A stretch of 19,211 bases of DNA from Prevotellaceae bacterium (lineage in GTDB: Bacteria > Bacteroidota > Bacteroidia > Bacteroidales > UBA932): the NCBI GenBank assembly GCA_031287815.1, contig JAITSM010000016.1, forward strand, positions 1 to 19,211, written 5' to 3'. Both the position numbers and the translations under genes were made by a program. Below are positions 1 through 6,750 of this stretch, piece by piece; position 1 is the stretch's first letter, and the number at the start of each line of letters is the position of its first letter. The notes beneath the pieces were generated by a model. That model made no database searches and was not told where the DNA came from. It saw only the letters and a list, made by a program, of their open reading frames with translations.

Positions 1-130
1 CTTTCACTTTGCTGTGCCCTGTCACAACCACCTCGTTCAATACCACCGTGCTGTCGTGTTGTGCTGTGGCCGCCGCCTGTATAATAAAAATAAATAAACT
101 CAGACAAAAATAATACTTCCCTTTACTCAT
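1..130 (-). CDS. TonB-dependent receptor, N-terminal fragment
   Basis: The start codon is at 130-128 and the gene runs off the left edge, so only about 43 residues are visible. They begin with a signal peptide (MSKGKYYFCLSLFIFIIQ, then AAATAQ as a likely signal peptidase I site). The mature N-terminus contains LNEVVVTG, the conserved start of many Bacteroidota TonB-dependent outer-membrane receptors just ahead of the plug domain. Such proteins import siderophores, cobalamin or glycans across the outer membrane with TonB-ExbBD energy. The substrate cannot be told from this fragment. No SusC-type carboxypeptidase-like N-terminal domain precedes the motif, which favours a BtuB/CirA-like receptor over SusC. 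A consensus promoter lies 20-60 bases upstream. Confidence 0.8.
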   Translation of the reverse strand, partial: MSKGKYYFCLSLFIFIIQAAATAQHDSTVVLNEVVVTGHSKVK

Positions 131-156
131 CAAATCTGTTTTCAAAAAAAGAAGTA

Positions 157-187
157 CAAAGGTAGGGAGAACATCCATACCCGGCAA
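157..187 (-). promoter_or_regulatory. Bacteroidota promoter for the TonB receptor
   Basis: On the minus strand, TTG (187-185) is followed by 20 bases and then TACCTTTG (164-157). This is a full match to the -33/-7 pattern of the Bacteroidota primary sigma factor. The predicted transcript starts near 150, giving a leader of about 20 bases before the ATG at 130. Confidence 0.7.
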
Positions 188-247
188 TCCCTAAAAATAG
201 TGGAAAAGCAGCGATGAAATAGCAAGAAATGGTTAGTTGTGCAGCGG

Positions 248-323
248 AGGTTAGTAGGCAGTGGGCAGTTTTCAGCAGGCAGTTGCTGGCGTCAGCGTTC
301 AGTAGGCAGTTTCCGGCGTCAGC
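248..323. repeat. GGCAGT-type word repeat with two GGCGTCAGC motifs
   Basis: The stretch is built from variants of GGCAGT/AGCAGGCAGT (around 251-284 and 301-310), interleaved with CTGGCGTCAGCG (286-297) and CCGGCGTCAGC (313-323). The 15-mer GGCAGTGGGCAGTTT at 257-271 recurs in inverted orientation inside the 5' end of gltX (14931-14945). No credible protein is encoded here. Confidence 0.6.
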
Positions 324-381
324 TAATTCTACATTCTCCTTTTTTAAGTTAATATATTGGTTTACTATTTGTTTTTGGCAT

Positions 382-667
382 CCCGCATTTCAATTGTGTA
401 GCCCCACATTTCAATTGTGTAGCCCCACATTTCAATTGTGTAGCCCCACATTTCGATTGTGTAGCCCCACATTTCAATTGTGTAGCCCCACATTTCAATT
501 GTGTAGCCCCACATTTCGATTGTGTAGCCCCACATTTCGATTGTGTAGCCCCACATTTCAATTGTGTAGCCCCGCATTTCAATTGTGTAGCCCCACATTT
601 CAATTGTGTAGCCCCGCATTTCGATTGTGTAGCCCCACATTTCAATTGTGTAGCCCCGCATTTCGAT
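382..667. repeat. 21-bp tandem array, 14 copies
   Basis: The unit is CATTTCRATTGTGTAGCCCC plus R. It is repeated head to tail from 386, with the 14th copy starting at 659 and breaking off after its first eight bases. Copies differ almost only at two purine positions: unit position 7 (A in most copies, G in five) and the last base of the unit (usually A, sometimes G). There are no insertions or deletions. Because 21 is a multiple of three and the unit lacks stops in several frames, long ORFs appear on both strands; I treat them as artefacts. There are no unique spacers between copies, so this is not a CRISPR array. Confidence 0.95.
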
Positions 668-870
668 GTACGTGCAGAATAAAAGTTAAAGCGATACTTC
701 TTTAAAGTATCATTTTCAAAATGTCAAAGAACGCTCCAAATATAAAACAATATTTACAAATATTTTTGAAAAATTTTTATCGTAAAGCGATTTCGGCGCC
801 AGCCACTTTTTTGAGTTAAGAGTTAAAAACTAAAAGTTAAAAGTTAGCTGGCGCCAGCACCCTTCACTCA
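668..870. other. AT-rich gene-free stretch with word repeats
   Basis: This stretch holds a small hairpin (GATACTT 693-699 with AAGTATC 705-711), AT-rich sequence, and two GGCGCCAGC motifs (795-803 and 850-858). A run of TTAAGAGTTAAAAACTAAAAGTTAAAAG words lies at about 815-846; its 20-mer at 821-840 recurs exactly at 12918-12937. No convincing terminator for the minus-strand operon ending at 871 is visible. Confidence 0.5.
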
Positions 871-1782
871 TCACCTCTTAACTCTACAATAGGGTCGCAG
901 TTGTTCTGCTTTTTCAGGACTCAGGATATTATTTTTGATAAGCGCATCAATGTCGCATGCGCCTTGTGTAGCACGGAAATGAACAATTCCGCGTGCGGCG
1001 TATGCGCCAATGTAAGGATGTTTTTCCAACAGCTCCCCCCCGGCGGTTTGCAGGTCTATCAAGGTCAGCAGGGAGGTGTCGATGGTTACCTGCGGGGCAA
1101 TTTGCTCGAAGCGTTCGGCGGTCATGTGCCTTATTTCGCGCAGCTGGCCGATAGCGGCGAATCCGCCGAGTTGTTCGCGGTACTTTACTATCTGCGCGGC
1201 AGTGTATGCGCCGACGCCGCGTATTTTCACGAGTTCCGAAGTATCGGCCGTATTCAGTTCTACCACTACCGCTGTCCGCTTGAGGAAACGGACACTGTCG
1301 GTTGTTGCGGGCATACGGAAAGTTTCCGCAATTTGTATATACGGTTTTAATTGCTCGAAGCGCTCGGGCGTTACTACAAACGCCTTTTTGAAATCGTCGG
1401 GTTGCCGGAACACAGCGCCTTTTGCACGATAATTGATAATCGCCGCCGCCTGTTTCGGCGAGAATCCGAGTTGCTCAAAAGCGTTGGCATCGGCGGTGTT
1501 CGGGTCGAAAACAAAGAGGCTGGCGGGCTTCCGCACGGACGCATAATGTTTCGAATAATTATACGCCACGTCGCTCACTTCTATCATTTCGTTCCCACCG
1601 GTAGAAAGGATTTGCGCAAGGCTGTCTATTTTTTTCTTGAAAATGCTAAAGTCAGGCGTGGAATCATGCGAAGAAAAAACATGTGGCGCCGCCTGAAACA
1701 TAGCCAGCAACACCAGCAGCGCCGCCATGCCTATACGTTCGCTTTTACTCAAAGTAAGGAATTTTTTCAGGAATTTTTTCAT
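871..1782 (-). CDS. ComEA-like helix-hairpin-helix membrane protein
   Basis: This 303-residue protein has a basic N-terminus and one hydrophobic segment (about 16-33), followed by three helix-hairpin-helix modules at about 92-150, 174-235 and 241-300. The first two carry the ComEA-type signature (FDPNTADANAFEQLGF and VELNTADTSELVKIRGVGAYTAAQIVKYRE). The third is more diverged. ComEA-type HhH proteins bind double-stranded DNA without sequence specificity, usually outside the inner membrane in DNA uptake, but in Bacteroidota the role of this longer multi-HhH form is not established. It sits 25 bases after rsmI and is probably last in that operon. Its last codons (VKR) and stop fall in a GAGTTAAGAGGTGATGAG stretch that resembles the neighbouring intergenic word repeats. 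Confidence 0.85.
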   Translation of the reverse strand: MKKFLKKFLTLSKSERIGMAALLVLLAMFQAAPHVFSSHDSTPDFSIFKKKIDSLAQILSTGGNEMIEVSDVAYNYSKHYASVRKPASLFVFDPNTADANAFEQLGFSPKQAAAIINYRAKGAVFRQPDDFKKAFVVTPERFEQLKPYIQIAETFRMPATTDSVRFLKRTAVVVELNTADTSELVKIRGVGAYTAAQIVKYREQLGGFAAIGQLREIRHMTAERFEQIAPQVTIDTSLLTLIDLQTAGGELLEKHPYIGAYAARGIVHFRATQGACDIDALIKNNILSPEKAEQLRPYCRVKR

Positions 1783-1807
1783 ATACTAACCGCTCTCCGT
1801 TGGCCGT

Positions 1808-2479
1808 TCACCGCTTACCTTCCACCACGAGGGTTATTTCCCCTTTCGGTGCATGGGCTGTATAGTAGGCTGCCAGTTCCGCGAGCGTCCCGCGTTTGTT
1901 TTCTTCAAACAGTTTACTGAGTTCACGCGACACGCATGCCCTGCGGCCGTCGCCCAGCACGGCGCTCAATTGCGTAAGCGTTTTTACCAAACGGTACGGC
2001 GCTTCATAAAAAACCATCGTACGTTCTTCGCCGGCGAGTTGCGAGAGGCGTGTTTGCCGTCCTTTTTTTTGCGGGAGAAATCCTTCGAAACAGAAGCGAT
2101 CGCAGGGCAATCCGGAGTTCACCAGCGCGGGAATAAGGGCAGTGGCGCCAGGCAAACATTCTACTTCTACGCCGCGTTCAAGGCAGGTGCGCACCAGCAA
2201 AAAACCCGGATCGGAAATTCCCGGAGTACCTGCATCGCTCACCAATGCTACCGTTTCGCCGGCGGCAATTCTTCCGGCAATGGTTTCGACCGTTTGGTGT
2301 TCGTTGAATTTATGGTGCGACAGCAAGCGGGTATGGATATTATGTTTCTTAAAAAGTACAGCCGTTGTGCGCGTGTCTTCGGCCAATACGACATCCGCTC
2401 CGGCGAGCGTCCGCAACGCCCGGAGCGTAATATCTTCGAGGTTTCCAACAGGAGTGGGCACTATAACGAGTTTACTCAT
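1808..2479 (-). CDS. rsmI: 16S rRNA (cytidine1402-2'-O)-methyltransferase RsmI
   Basis: This 223-residue enzyme uses S-adenosylmethionine to 2'-O-methylate C1402 in the ribosomal decoding centre, which affects start-codon fidelity. Visible family motifs are VPTPVGNLEDITLRAL at the N-terminus, AEDTR, and the glycine-rich VSDAGTPGISDPG of the tetrapyrrole methylase fold. It is shorter than the E. coli enzyme (about 286 residues) because it lacks the C-terminal extension. Its ATG shares one base with the TGA of the upstream hypothetical gene (TGATG at 2481-2477), which indicates translational coupling. The stop codon lies in a GCGGTGAACGGCCAACGG word repeat. Confidence 0.95.
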   Translation of the reverse strand: MSKLVIVPTPVGNLEDITLRALRTLAGADVVLAEDTRTTAVLFKKHNIHTRLLSHHKFNEHQTVETIAGRIAAGETVALVSDAGTPGISDPGFLLVRTCLERGVEVECLPGATALIPALVNSGLPCDRFCFEGFLPQKKGRQTRLSQLAGEERTMVFYEAPYRLVKTLTQLSAVLGDGRRACVSRELSKLFEENKRGTLAELAAYYTAHAPKGEITLVVEGKR

Positions 2480-3138
2480 CAGTTGCTCATGTAACGGCGA
2501 TGTACCAGGCTGGTAAATTGTTTGAGGACGTCGTTATTTTTGTCCTCCTTTTCGAACAACATGGAGAGGTATTCCTGCGCTTCTTCCTTATTTTTCATAT
2601 TGTCCAAATCGTTTACGGTGGTTAAAAACGCTTTATTGTCGTTGTTAAAAAGTTCCTTGACAAATAAAAATTTATCGCTTACGCCTATTGCATTAAGCAG
2701 GTTGTCTACCGGCGTGGGGAGCGCCGGCGCATTTTCGTCGCCGGAAGCAAACTTATCAATGATAGAACGCGTACGGTTTTCCGTTTGCAGGGTGGCGCTG
2801 CGGGATTTTACCGCCGGTTTTTCTTCCGGTTTCTCCACAGGCGTTTCGGATGGCGTGAAAACTTCCAAAGTATTCAGTTGTTCGCTTAGCGCGGCCAGCG
2901 CTTTTCGTATATGTTCCTTGTGCGCATCCAGTTTTTTTACCAACTGGCTGTTTTCTTTTTCGCGTGTTGTATCGGTGCTGCTCACTGTCCATACATCCGA
3001 TATAGCTTTCCGCAGTAAGTCGGCAACAGCTTTCTGCTCTTCAAAATCAATCATTGTTTTTGTTTTCCATTCTTGCAACAACGACATTGCTTTTTGGAGC
3101 GTTTGCAGAACGTCTTCGATAGTTTTCAGGTTATCCAT
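2479..3138 (-). CDS. Conserved Bacteroidota hypothetical protein, coiled coil
   Basis: This is a 219-residue protein from ATG 3138-3136. The frame stays open further upstream, but that would run through the divergent tdk promoter and coding region, so the internal ATG just after a consensus promoter is preferred. Residues about 1-95 are rich in Leu/Lys/Glu and look helical or coiled-coil. About 100-130 is a Pro/Glu/Lys linker (TPSETPVEKPEEKP). The C-terminal part (IGVSDKFLFVKELFNNDNKAF onwards) resembles a domain I recall from Bacteroidales hypothetical proteins. No signal peptide or catalytic motif is seen and I cannot assign a function. It is the first gene of the operon with rsmI and overlaps it by one base. 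Confidence 0.8.
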   Translation of the reverse strand: MDNLKTIEDVLQTLQKAMSLLQEWKTKTMIDFEEQKAVADLLRKAISDVWTVSSTDTTREKENSQLVKKLDAHKEHIRKALAALSEQLNTLEVFTPSETPVEKPEEKPAVKSRSATLQTENRTRSIIDKFASGDENAPALPTPVDNLLNAIGVSDKFLFVKELFNNDNKAFLTTVNDLDNMKNKEEAQEYLSMLFEKEDKNNDVLKQFTSLVHRRYMSN

Positions 3139-3153
3139 TTTTTTGTACTTTTG
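3123..3153 (+). promoter_or_regulatory. Promoter for tdk
   Basis: TACTTTTG at 3146-3153 is an exact -7 match. TTTTC at 3123-3127 is a weak -33 about 18-19 bases upstream, inside the start of the divergent gene. The tdk ATG is 28 bases beyond the -7 element. Confidence 0.55.
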
Positions 3154-3164
3154 TAAAATTGACA

Positions 3165-3172
3165 CAAATATA
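3165..3172 (-). promoter_or_regulatory. -7 element for the hypothetical-rsmI operon
   Basis: On the minus strand TATATTTG (3172-3165) matches TAnnTTTG exactly, 26 bases before the ATG at 3138. The -33 element would fall inside the tdk 5' coding sequence and is not clear. Confidence 0.55.
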
Positions 3173-3181
3173 CAAAAAATA

Positions 3182-3754
3182 ATGTTTTTAGAAAGCGCCA
3201 AAAAATCAGGATGGATAGAAGTCGTTACCGGCTCTATGTTTTCAGGAAAAACGGAAGAGCTGATCCGGCGGCTGAAGCGGGCGCAGTTCGCCCGGCAGAA
3301 GGTGGAGATTTTCAAGCCGCAAATAGATACGCGTTATTCGGAAGCGGCGGTCGTGTCGCATGATGCAAATACTATCCGTTCTACGCCGGTGCCTTCGTCG
3401 GGCGCGATCCTTTTAATGACGGGCGATGTAGAGGTCGTAGGCATTGACGAAGCGCAGTTTTTCGACGATTATCTGGCGGATGTTTGTACGCAGTTGGCAG
3501 CCCGCGGCGTCCGCGTGATTGCGGCGGGGCTGGATATGGACTACACCGGCAAGCCATTCGGCCCCATGCCGAAATTGATGGCCATTGCCGAATATGTTAC
3601 CAAAGTGCATGCTATTTGTATGCATTGCGGCGATTTGGCGCACCATTCACACCGCTTGTCCGCCAACGATAAATTAGTGGTGCTGGGCGAGAAGGACGCC
3701 TACGAGCCTTTGTGCCGCCATTGTTTTAATAAAGTAATGAAAAAATGCGACTGA
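3182..3754 (+). CDS. tdk: Thymidine kinase (type II, zinc-containing)
   Basis: This 190-residue cytosolic enzyme phosphorylates thymidine to dTMP with ATP in pyrimidine salvage. It has the P-loop GSMFSGKT (residues 17-24), the DEAQFF motif with the Walker B region, and the lasso-domain zinc ligands CMHC and CRHC near the C-terminus. Length is normal for the family. A 410-residue open frame exists upstream of this ATG, but the first 220 residues are the shadow of the divergent coiled-coil gene. The start is chosen because it follows a perfect -7 element and lines up with the usual short N-terminus before the P-loop. Confidence 0.96.
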   Translation: MFLESAKKSGWIEVVTGSMFSGKTEELIRRLKRAQFARQKVEIFKPQIDTRYSEAAVVSHDANTIRSTPVPSSGAILLMTGDVEVVGIDEAQFFDDYLADVCTQLAARGVRVIAAGLDMDYTGKPFGPMPKLMAIAEYVTKVHAICMHCGDLAHHSHRLSANDKLVVLGEKDAYEPLCRHCFNKVMKKCD

Positions 3755-3796
3755 TTTTCCGGCGCCAGTCCTATTAGTCCGATTAGCGTATTAACG

Positions 3797-4867
3797 TTAT
3801 TCGTATTTCAGGATGTCCACATCGCCGCGAAGGGCGGCGAGGCCGTTATCTGCGAGGGCTGCCATCTCGTCTTCGCCGGGATATACGGATACGGGGGCAA
3901 TGAATTTTACTTTTTTCGTGATAGATTCCACCATTAGCGGATTCCATGCAATGCCGCCGGTGATAAGGATGCCGTCCACTTTCCCTTCCAGTACCGTCGC
4001 CATTTCGCCGATGGATTTTGCGATGTTGTAAGCCATCGCTTCATGTATCAATGCGGCGTGCTTGTCGCCGGAAGGCAGCAGTTCCTGTTCGATTTTCTGA
4101 AACTGGTTTATGCCCAAGTGCGCTACCATGCCTCCTTTTCCGGTAAGCATTTTCTTTATATCGAAAAAGGAATATTTCCCGCTAAAGCAAAGTTGGGCTA
4201 CCTGCAAGGCAGGCAATGAGCCCGAGCGTTCCGGCGAAAACGGCCCTTCGCCGTCCACCGCATTGGTTACGTCGATGATTTTTCCCTGCTGGTGTGCACC
4301 TACGGAAATGCCGCCGCCAAGATGCGCGACAATTAAATTCAACTTTTCGTATTTTTTTCCTATGCTTTTGGCATGCGCTTTGGCAATGGCTTTTTGGTTT
4401 AATGCGTGAAACGCCGCCGTGCGTTTGAACAAGGGATGCCCTGCTACACGTGCAACATCCTGCAATTCGTCCACCACCACCGGGTCGGCAATAAACGCAT
4501 GCGCGCCCGGAATAAGTTTGGCAATATCGTCGGCAATCAATGCGCCGAGGTTGCTGGCATGCTCGCCGTATTTGCAAGTCAGCAAATCGGCTTTCATTTT
4601 ATTGTTCACTTCAAATACGCCCGACGGCACCGGATGCATCAACCCGCCGCGCCCTACCACCGCGTTAAAGGCATTCAGCTCGTAGCACGCCTCCTGCAAG
4701 ACGTCCAGGATGGCTTTCTTCCGGAATTCGAGCTGTTCGGTAACAACTTTGAAATCCCTCAATTCGTCGGATTCGTGTTGCAGGTTTTTTTGAAATACAT
4801 TTTTCCCGTCTTCAAAAACGGCGATTTTAGTGGACGTAGAACCGGGATTGATGATCAGTAATTTCAT
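3797..4867 (-). CDS. buk: Butyrate kinase
   Basis: This 356-residue member of the acetate/butyrate kinase (ASKHA) fold converts butyryl-phosphate and ADP to butyrate and ATP, the last substrate-level phosphorylation of butyrate fermentation. Visible motifs are NPGSTSTKIAVFED at the N-terminus (phosphate-1 loop), VGRGG, HLGGGISVGAHQQG and ITGGIAWNPL. Length matches butyrate kinases (about 355) and not acetate kinases (about 400). It follows ptb by 49 bases on the same strand, the standard gene pair. Use on branched-chain acyl phosphates is possible and cannot be excluded from sequence. Confidence 0.95.
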   Translation of the reverse strand: MKLLIINPGSTSTKIAVFEDGKNVFQKNLQHESDELRDFKVVTEQLEFRKKAILDVLQEACYELNAFNAVVGRGGLMHPVPSGVFEVNNKMKADLLTCKYGEHASNLGALIADDIAKLIPGAHAFIADPVVVDELQDVARVAGHPLFKRTAAFHALNQKAIAKAHAKSIGKKYEKLNLIVAHLGGGISVGAHQQGKIIDVTNAVDGEGPFSPERSGSLPALQVAQLCFSGKYSFFDIKKMLTGKGGMVAHLGINQFQKIEQELLPSGDKHAALIHEAMAYNIAKSIGEMATVLEGKVDGILITGGIAWNPLMVESITKKVKFIAPVSVYPGEDEMAALADNGLAALRGDVDILKYE

Positions 4868-4916
4868 TTATTCGGATTTATTTAGATGACATAAAACGAT
4901 GGTTGCGCCGGCGTTC

Positions 4917-5840
4917 TTAGTTTTTAACTTTTCCCGACATGAGCGCGGCCAGTACGATGGAGTTTAATTTTGTTTCGGCCGTATCGCCGCGGCTGGAGAG
5001 GACGCAGGGAACTTTGGCGCCCACCACTACTGCGGCAATATGCGCTTTCGGGCTTAACTGCGTAATGGTTTTATAAAATGTATTTGCGGCTTCCAGGTTC
5101 GGGAATAGCAGGCAATCGGCGTCGCCGGCCACTTCGCTCTTCACTTTCTTAATGCTCGCCGCTTCTTTGGAAATGGAGACATCCAACGATAAGGGGCCGT
5201 CAAGCAGACAACCGGGAATTTGGCCGCGGTCAACCATTTTCGCCAGAATGGCGCCTTCCACGCAAGCCGGCATGCCTGGCAACACTTGTTCGGTGGCGGC
5301 TACAACCGCTACCTTCGGAAGGGTAATACCCAAGCGGCGGGCGGTATTAACGAGGTAACCCACTATGACCGTTTTCTGGTGCAAGTCCGGTACGGGAATA
5401 ACCGCAATATCGCTTACGAGTAATAATTTATGGTAATATTCATGCGCCATCAAGGTTATATGGCTCAGCACGGCTTTCGGCGGCAGCAAGCCTTTTTCTT
5501 TGTTCAGGATGGCGCGCATGTATTTGTCGGAGCTGCACAAGCCTTTCATCAGCAGGTCGCCTTCGCCCGTATTGACCAATTCCACCGCTTTGGCTACAGC
5601 CGGCAGCTCTTCCGCTATAGATACGATATTGAAAATAGAGGGGTCTATGTTTTCTCCAGCGCATGTTTTTCCAATAAGTTCGCGGTCGCCCACCAGCGTG
5701 GTTTCCACTAATCCCTTTTTCACGGCGGCGGCGGCAGCGCTAATAGAATGAGCGTCTACGCCCCAGGCAACTACTAAACGTTTTTTAGGTAACGAGGTTA
5801 TTTCTGTGTAAATAGCATCAAATGAAGTAAGCATAATCAT
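4917..5840 (-). CDS. ptb: Phosphate butyryltransferase
   Basis: This 307-residue enzyme exchanges the CoA of butyryl-CoA for phosphate, giving butyryl-phosphate for Buk. Family features are VVAWGVDAHSISAAAAAVKKG near residues 24-44, LMKGLCSSDKYMRAILNKEKGL and the C-terminal VVVGAKVPCVLSSRGDTAETKLNSI. The first ATG is at 5840-5838 and a second in-frame ATG lies two codons later (5834-5832); either could be used. A textbook promoter sits just upstream, so ptb is first in the ptb-buk operon. The upstream region is shared with the divergent RNA A. Confidence 0.94.
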   Translation of the reverse strand: MIMLTSFDAIYTEITSLPKKRLVVAWGVDAHSISAAAAAVKKGLVETTLVGDRELIGKTCAGENIDPSIFNIVSIAEELPAVAKAVELVNTGEGDLLMKGLCSSDKYMRAILNKEKGLLPPKAVLSHITLMAHEYYHKLLLVSDIAVIPVPDLHQKTVIVGYLVNTARRLGITLPKVAVVAATEQVLPGMPACVEGAILAKMVDRGQIPGCLLDGPLSLDVSISKEAASIKKVKSEVAGDADCLLFPNLEAANTFYKTITQLSPKAHIAAVVVGAKVPCVLSSRGDTAETKLNSIVLAALMSGKVKN

Positions 5841-5856
5841 ATTTTTTTTATGTTTA

Positions 5857-5888
5857 CAAAGTTATCTTTTTTTTTCCGGAGTACAAAA
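5857..5888 (-). promoter_or_regulatory. Promoter for ptb-buk
   Basis: On the minus strand TTTTG (5888-5884), 19 bases and TAACTTTG (5864-5857) match the Bacteroidota consensus in both boxes and spacing. The leader to the ATG at 5840 is about 10 bases. Confidence 0.8.
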
Positions 5889-5932
5889 TAAAATTTGAAA
5901 AGGGATGAATGCTTCCCCTCCTTTCGTTTTTG

Positions 5933-5963
5933 TTTGGTATTAAAAAAAACTTTTTTACCTTTG
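5933..5963 (+). promoter_or_regulatory. Promoter for RNA A
   Basis: TTTG (5933-5936), 19 bases and TACCTTTG (5956-5963) are a perfect -33/-7 pair. No protein-coding ORF with a credible start follows on this strand; a structured region and a terminator do. Confidence 0.8.
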
Positions 5964-5969
5964 TAGCCG

Positions 5970-6307
5970 ATTTATGATCTTTAACATTTTGGGTGCTTTC
6001 ATTCTCTTTTTGAAATCTGGAAAATTTCATGACGATGTGAATAAAAGTAAATATCCATAAAAGAAACGTGGACTTTACTTGTACATCGTTAGGTATTCCA
6101 GAACCTCAAAAAGAATAAGTTTAGTCCACGTTTCGCATTTTGTGCCGAGCCAATGGCTCTGAAAAGAGAAATTCCCCAACATAGACTAACGAATAAATAA
6201 AAGTTGCCAAAGCCAGGCGTTAAGGATTAGCTGATTTAACGCAGGGGCGCGGAGAGGATTGCTTGTCAAAAAAATTGTGTTGTTTCTCTATGCCTCCGCG
6301 TTTTTTT
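5970..6307 (+). ncRNA. Putative structured non-coding RNA (RNA A)
   Basis: The transcript is predicted from the promoter at 5933-5963 to the terminator ending at 6307. Elements in order: a small hairpin GAAAT/ATTTC (6012-6016/6024-6028); a long stem of 11 perfect pairs, AAACGTGGACT (6064-6074) with AGTCCACGTTT (6123-6133), continuing inward after a U-U internal loop; an apical hairpin AGGT/ACCT (6091-6094/6103-6106); GAGCC/GGCTC flanking AAT (6147-6159); the box AACGAATAAATAA (6188-6200); and a 7-bp hairpin GCGTTAA/TTAACGC (6217-6223/6236-6242). The same promoter-to-stem distance, stem geometry and 13-base box occur in RNA B. I do not recognise the family. 6S RNA or the Bacteroidales-1 motif are the obvious candidates to test, but a 6S-like closing stem is not clear. 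Confidence 0.65.
6248..6307 (+). terminator. Intrinsic terminator of RNA A
   Basis: CGCGGAG (6248-6254) pairs with CTCCGCG (6294-6300), followed directly by seven T. The 39-base loop is long for an intrinsic terminator, so some internal pairing is likely. Confidence 0.55.
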
Positions 6308-6481
6308 CAAATGAAGAATGAAGGGATAATACAGAAATATTTAATTAAAATAACAGTGCATGGTTGGTTTATATAAGTGTTTCTGTGTTTTTGAAAGCAA
6401 AAATGTTAAAATTAAGCGTAAAGTATTAACTTCCGACGCTTGTCGCCACCGCCCCGCAGGGCAGCGGCTGGCATGTAATAT
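6308..6481. other. AT-rich gene-free stretch
   Basis: No gene or clear promoter is seen. The only structures noted are AAGCGT/ACGCTT (6416-6443 area) and a short GC-rich patch at about 6446-6472. Confidence 0.4.
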
Positions 6482-6649
6482 GTGTCGCAACGGAATTGCA
6501 AAAGCGTAATTGACTTGCGACTTATGTCGCAACTGAATTACAAAAGTGTAATTGACTTGCGACTTATGTCGCAACTGAATTGCAAAAATGCAACTGACTT
6601 GCGACTTATGTCGCAATTAAATTGCAAAAGTGCAACTGACTTGCGACAC
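6482..6649. repeat. 42-bp tandem array of paired palindromes, 4 copies
   Basis: There are four 42-bp units without indels. Each unit contains two dyads. Type 1, AATTGCA-AAAG-TGCAATT and variants, lies at 6494-6511, 6536-6553, 6578-6595 and 6620-6637. Type 2, TTGCGAC-TTAT-GTCGCAA, is perfect in all three junction copies at 6515-6532, 6557-6574 and 6599-6616. Centres of neighbouring dyads are exactly 21 bases apart. In type 1 the arms vary together: TTGCA/TGCAA in two copies becomes TTACA/TGTAA in copy 2. The frame stays open on both strands only because 42 is a multiple of three. Confidence 0.93.
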
Positions 6650-6703
6650 ATGTTGAAACGGAAGCGGAGGAGCGGCTGGGGCCATAAGAAAACAGGGACA
6701 GGT

Positions 6704-6723
6704 AAACGGCCGACGTTTTTTTA
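6704..6723 (+). terminator. Weak terminator-like hairpin
   Basis: AAACG (6704-6708) and CGTTT (6714-6718) could pair, and the T run continues to 6722. The stem has only five pairs, and no gene is known to end here, so this is a weak call. Confidence 0.25.
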
Positions 6724-6750
6724 ACCTTTTAACCCTTTATATTTCCAAGA

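Noticed and set aside
382..667. CRISPR array
   Set aside because: The units are directly adjacent with no unique spacers, and no cas genes are nearby.
229..705. Long ORFs across the 21-bp array on both strands, with heptad-like repeats
   Set aside because: The unit length is a multiple of three and lacks stops in several frames, so frames stay open by construction. No start context, promoter or non-repeat domain supports a protein.
2522..3181. N-terminal extension of tdk by 220 residues
   Set aside because: It is the antisense shadow of the coiled-coil gene, and the tdk promoter lies downstream of it.
3139..3315. N-terminal extension of the coiled-coil gene
   Set aside because: It would span its own promoter and the tdk coding start.
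5970..6307. tmRNA, RNase P RNA or SRP RNA as identity of RNA A
   Set aside because: No tag-peptide ORF or tRNA-like ends, no RNase P core signature, and no SRP GGAA-type apical loop with its asymmetric partner were seen.
6341..6724. ORFs on both strands through the 42-bp array
   Set aside because: Open only because 42 is divisible by three; the flanks are not protein-like.
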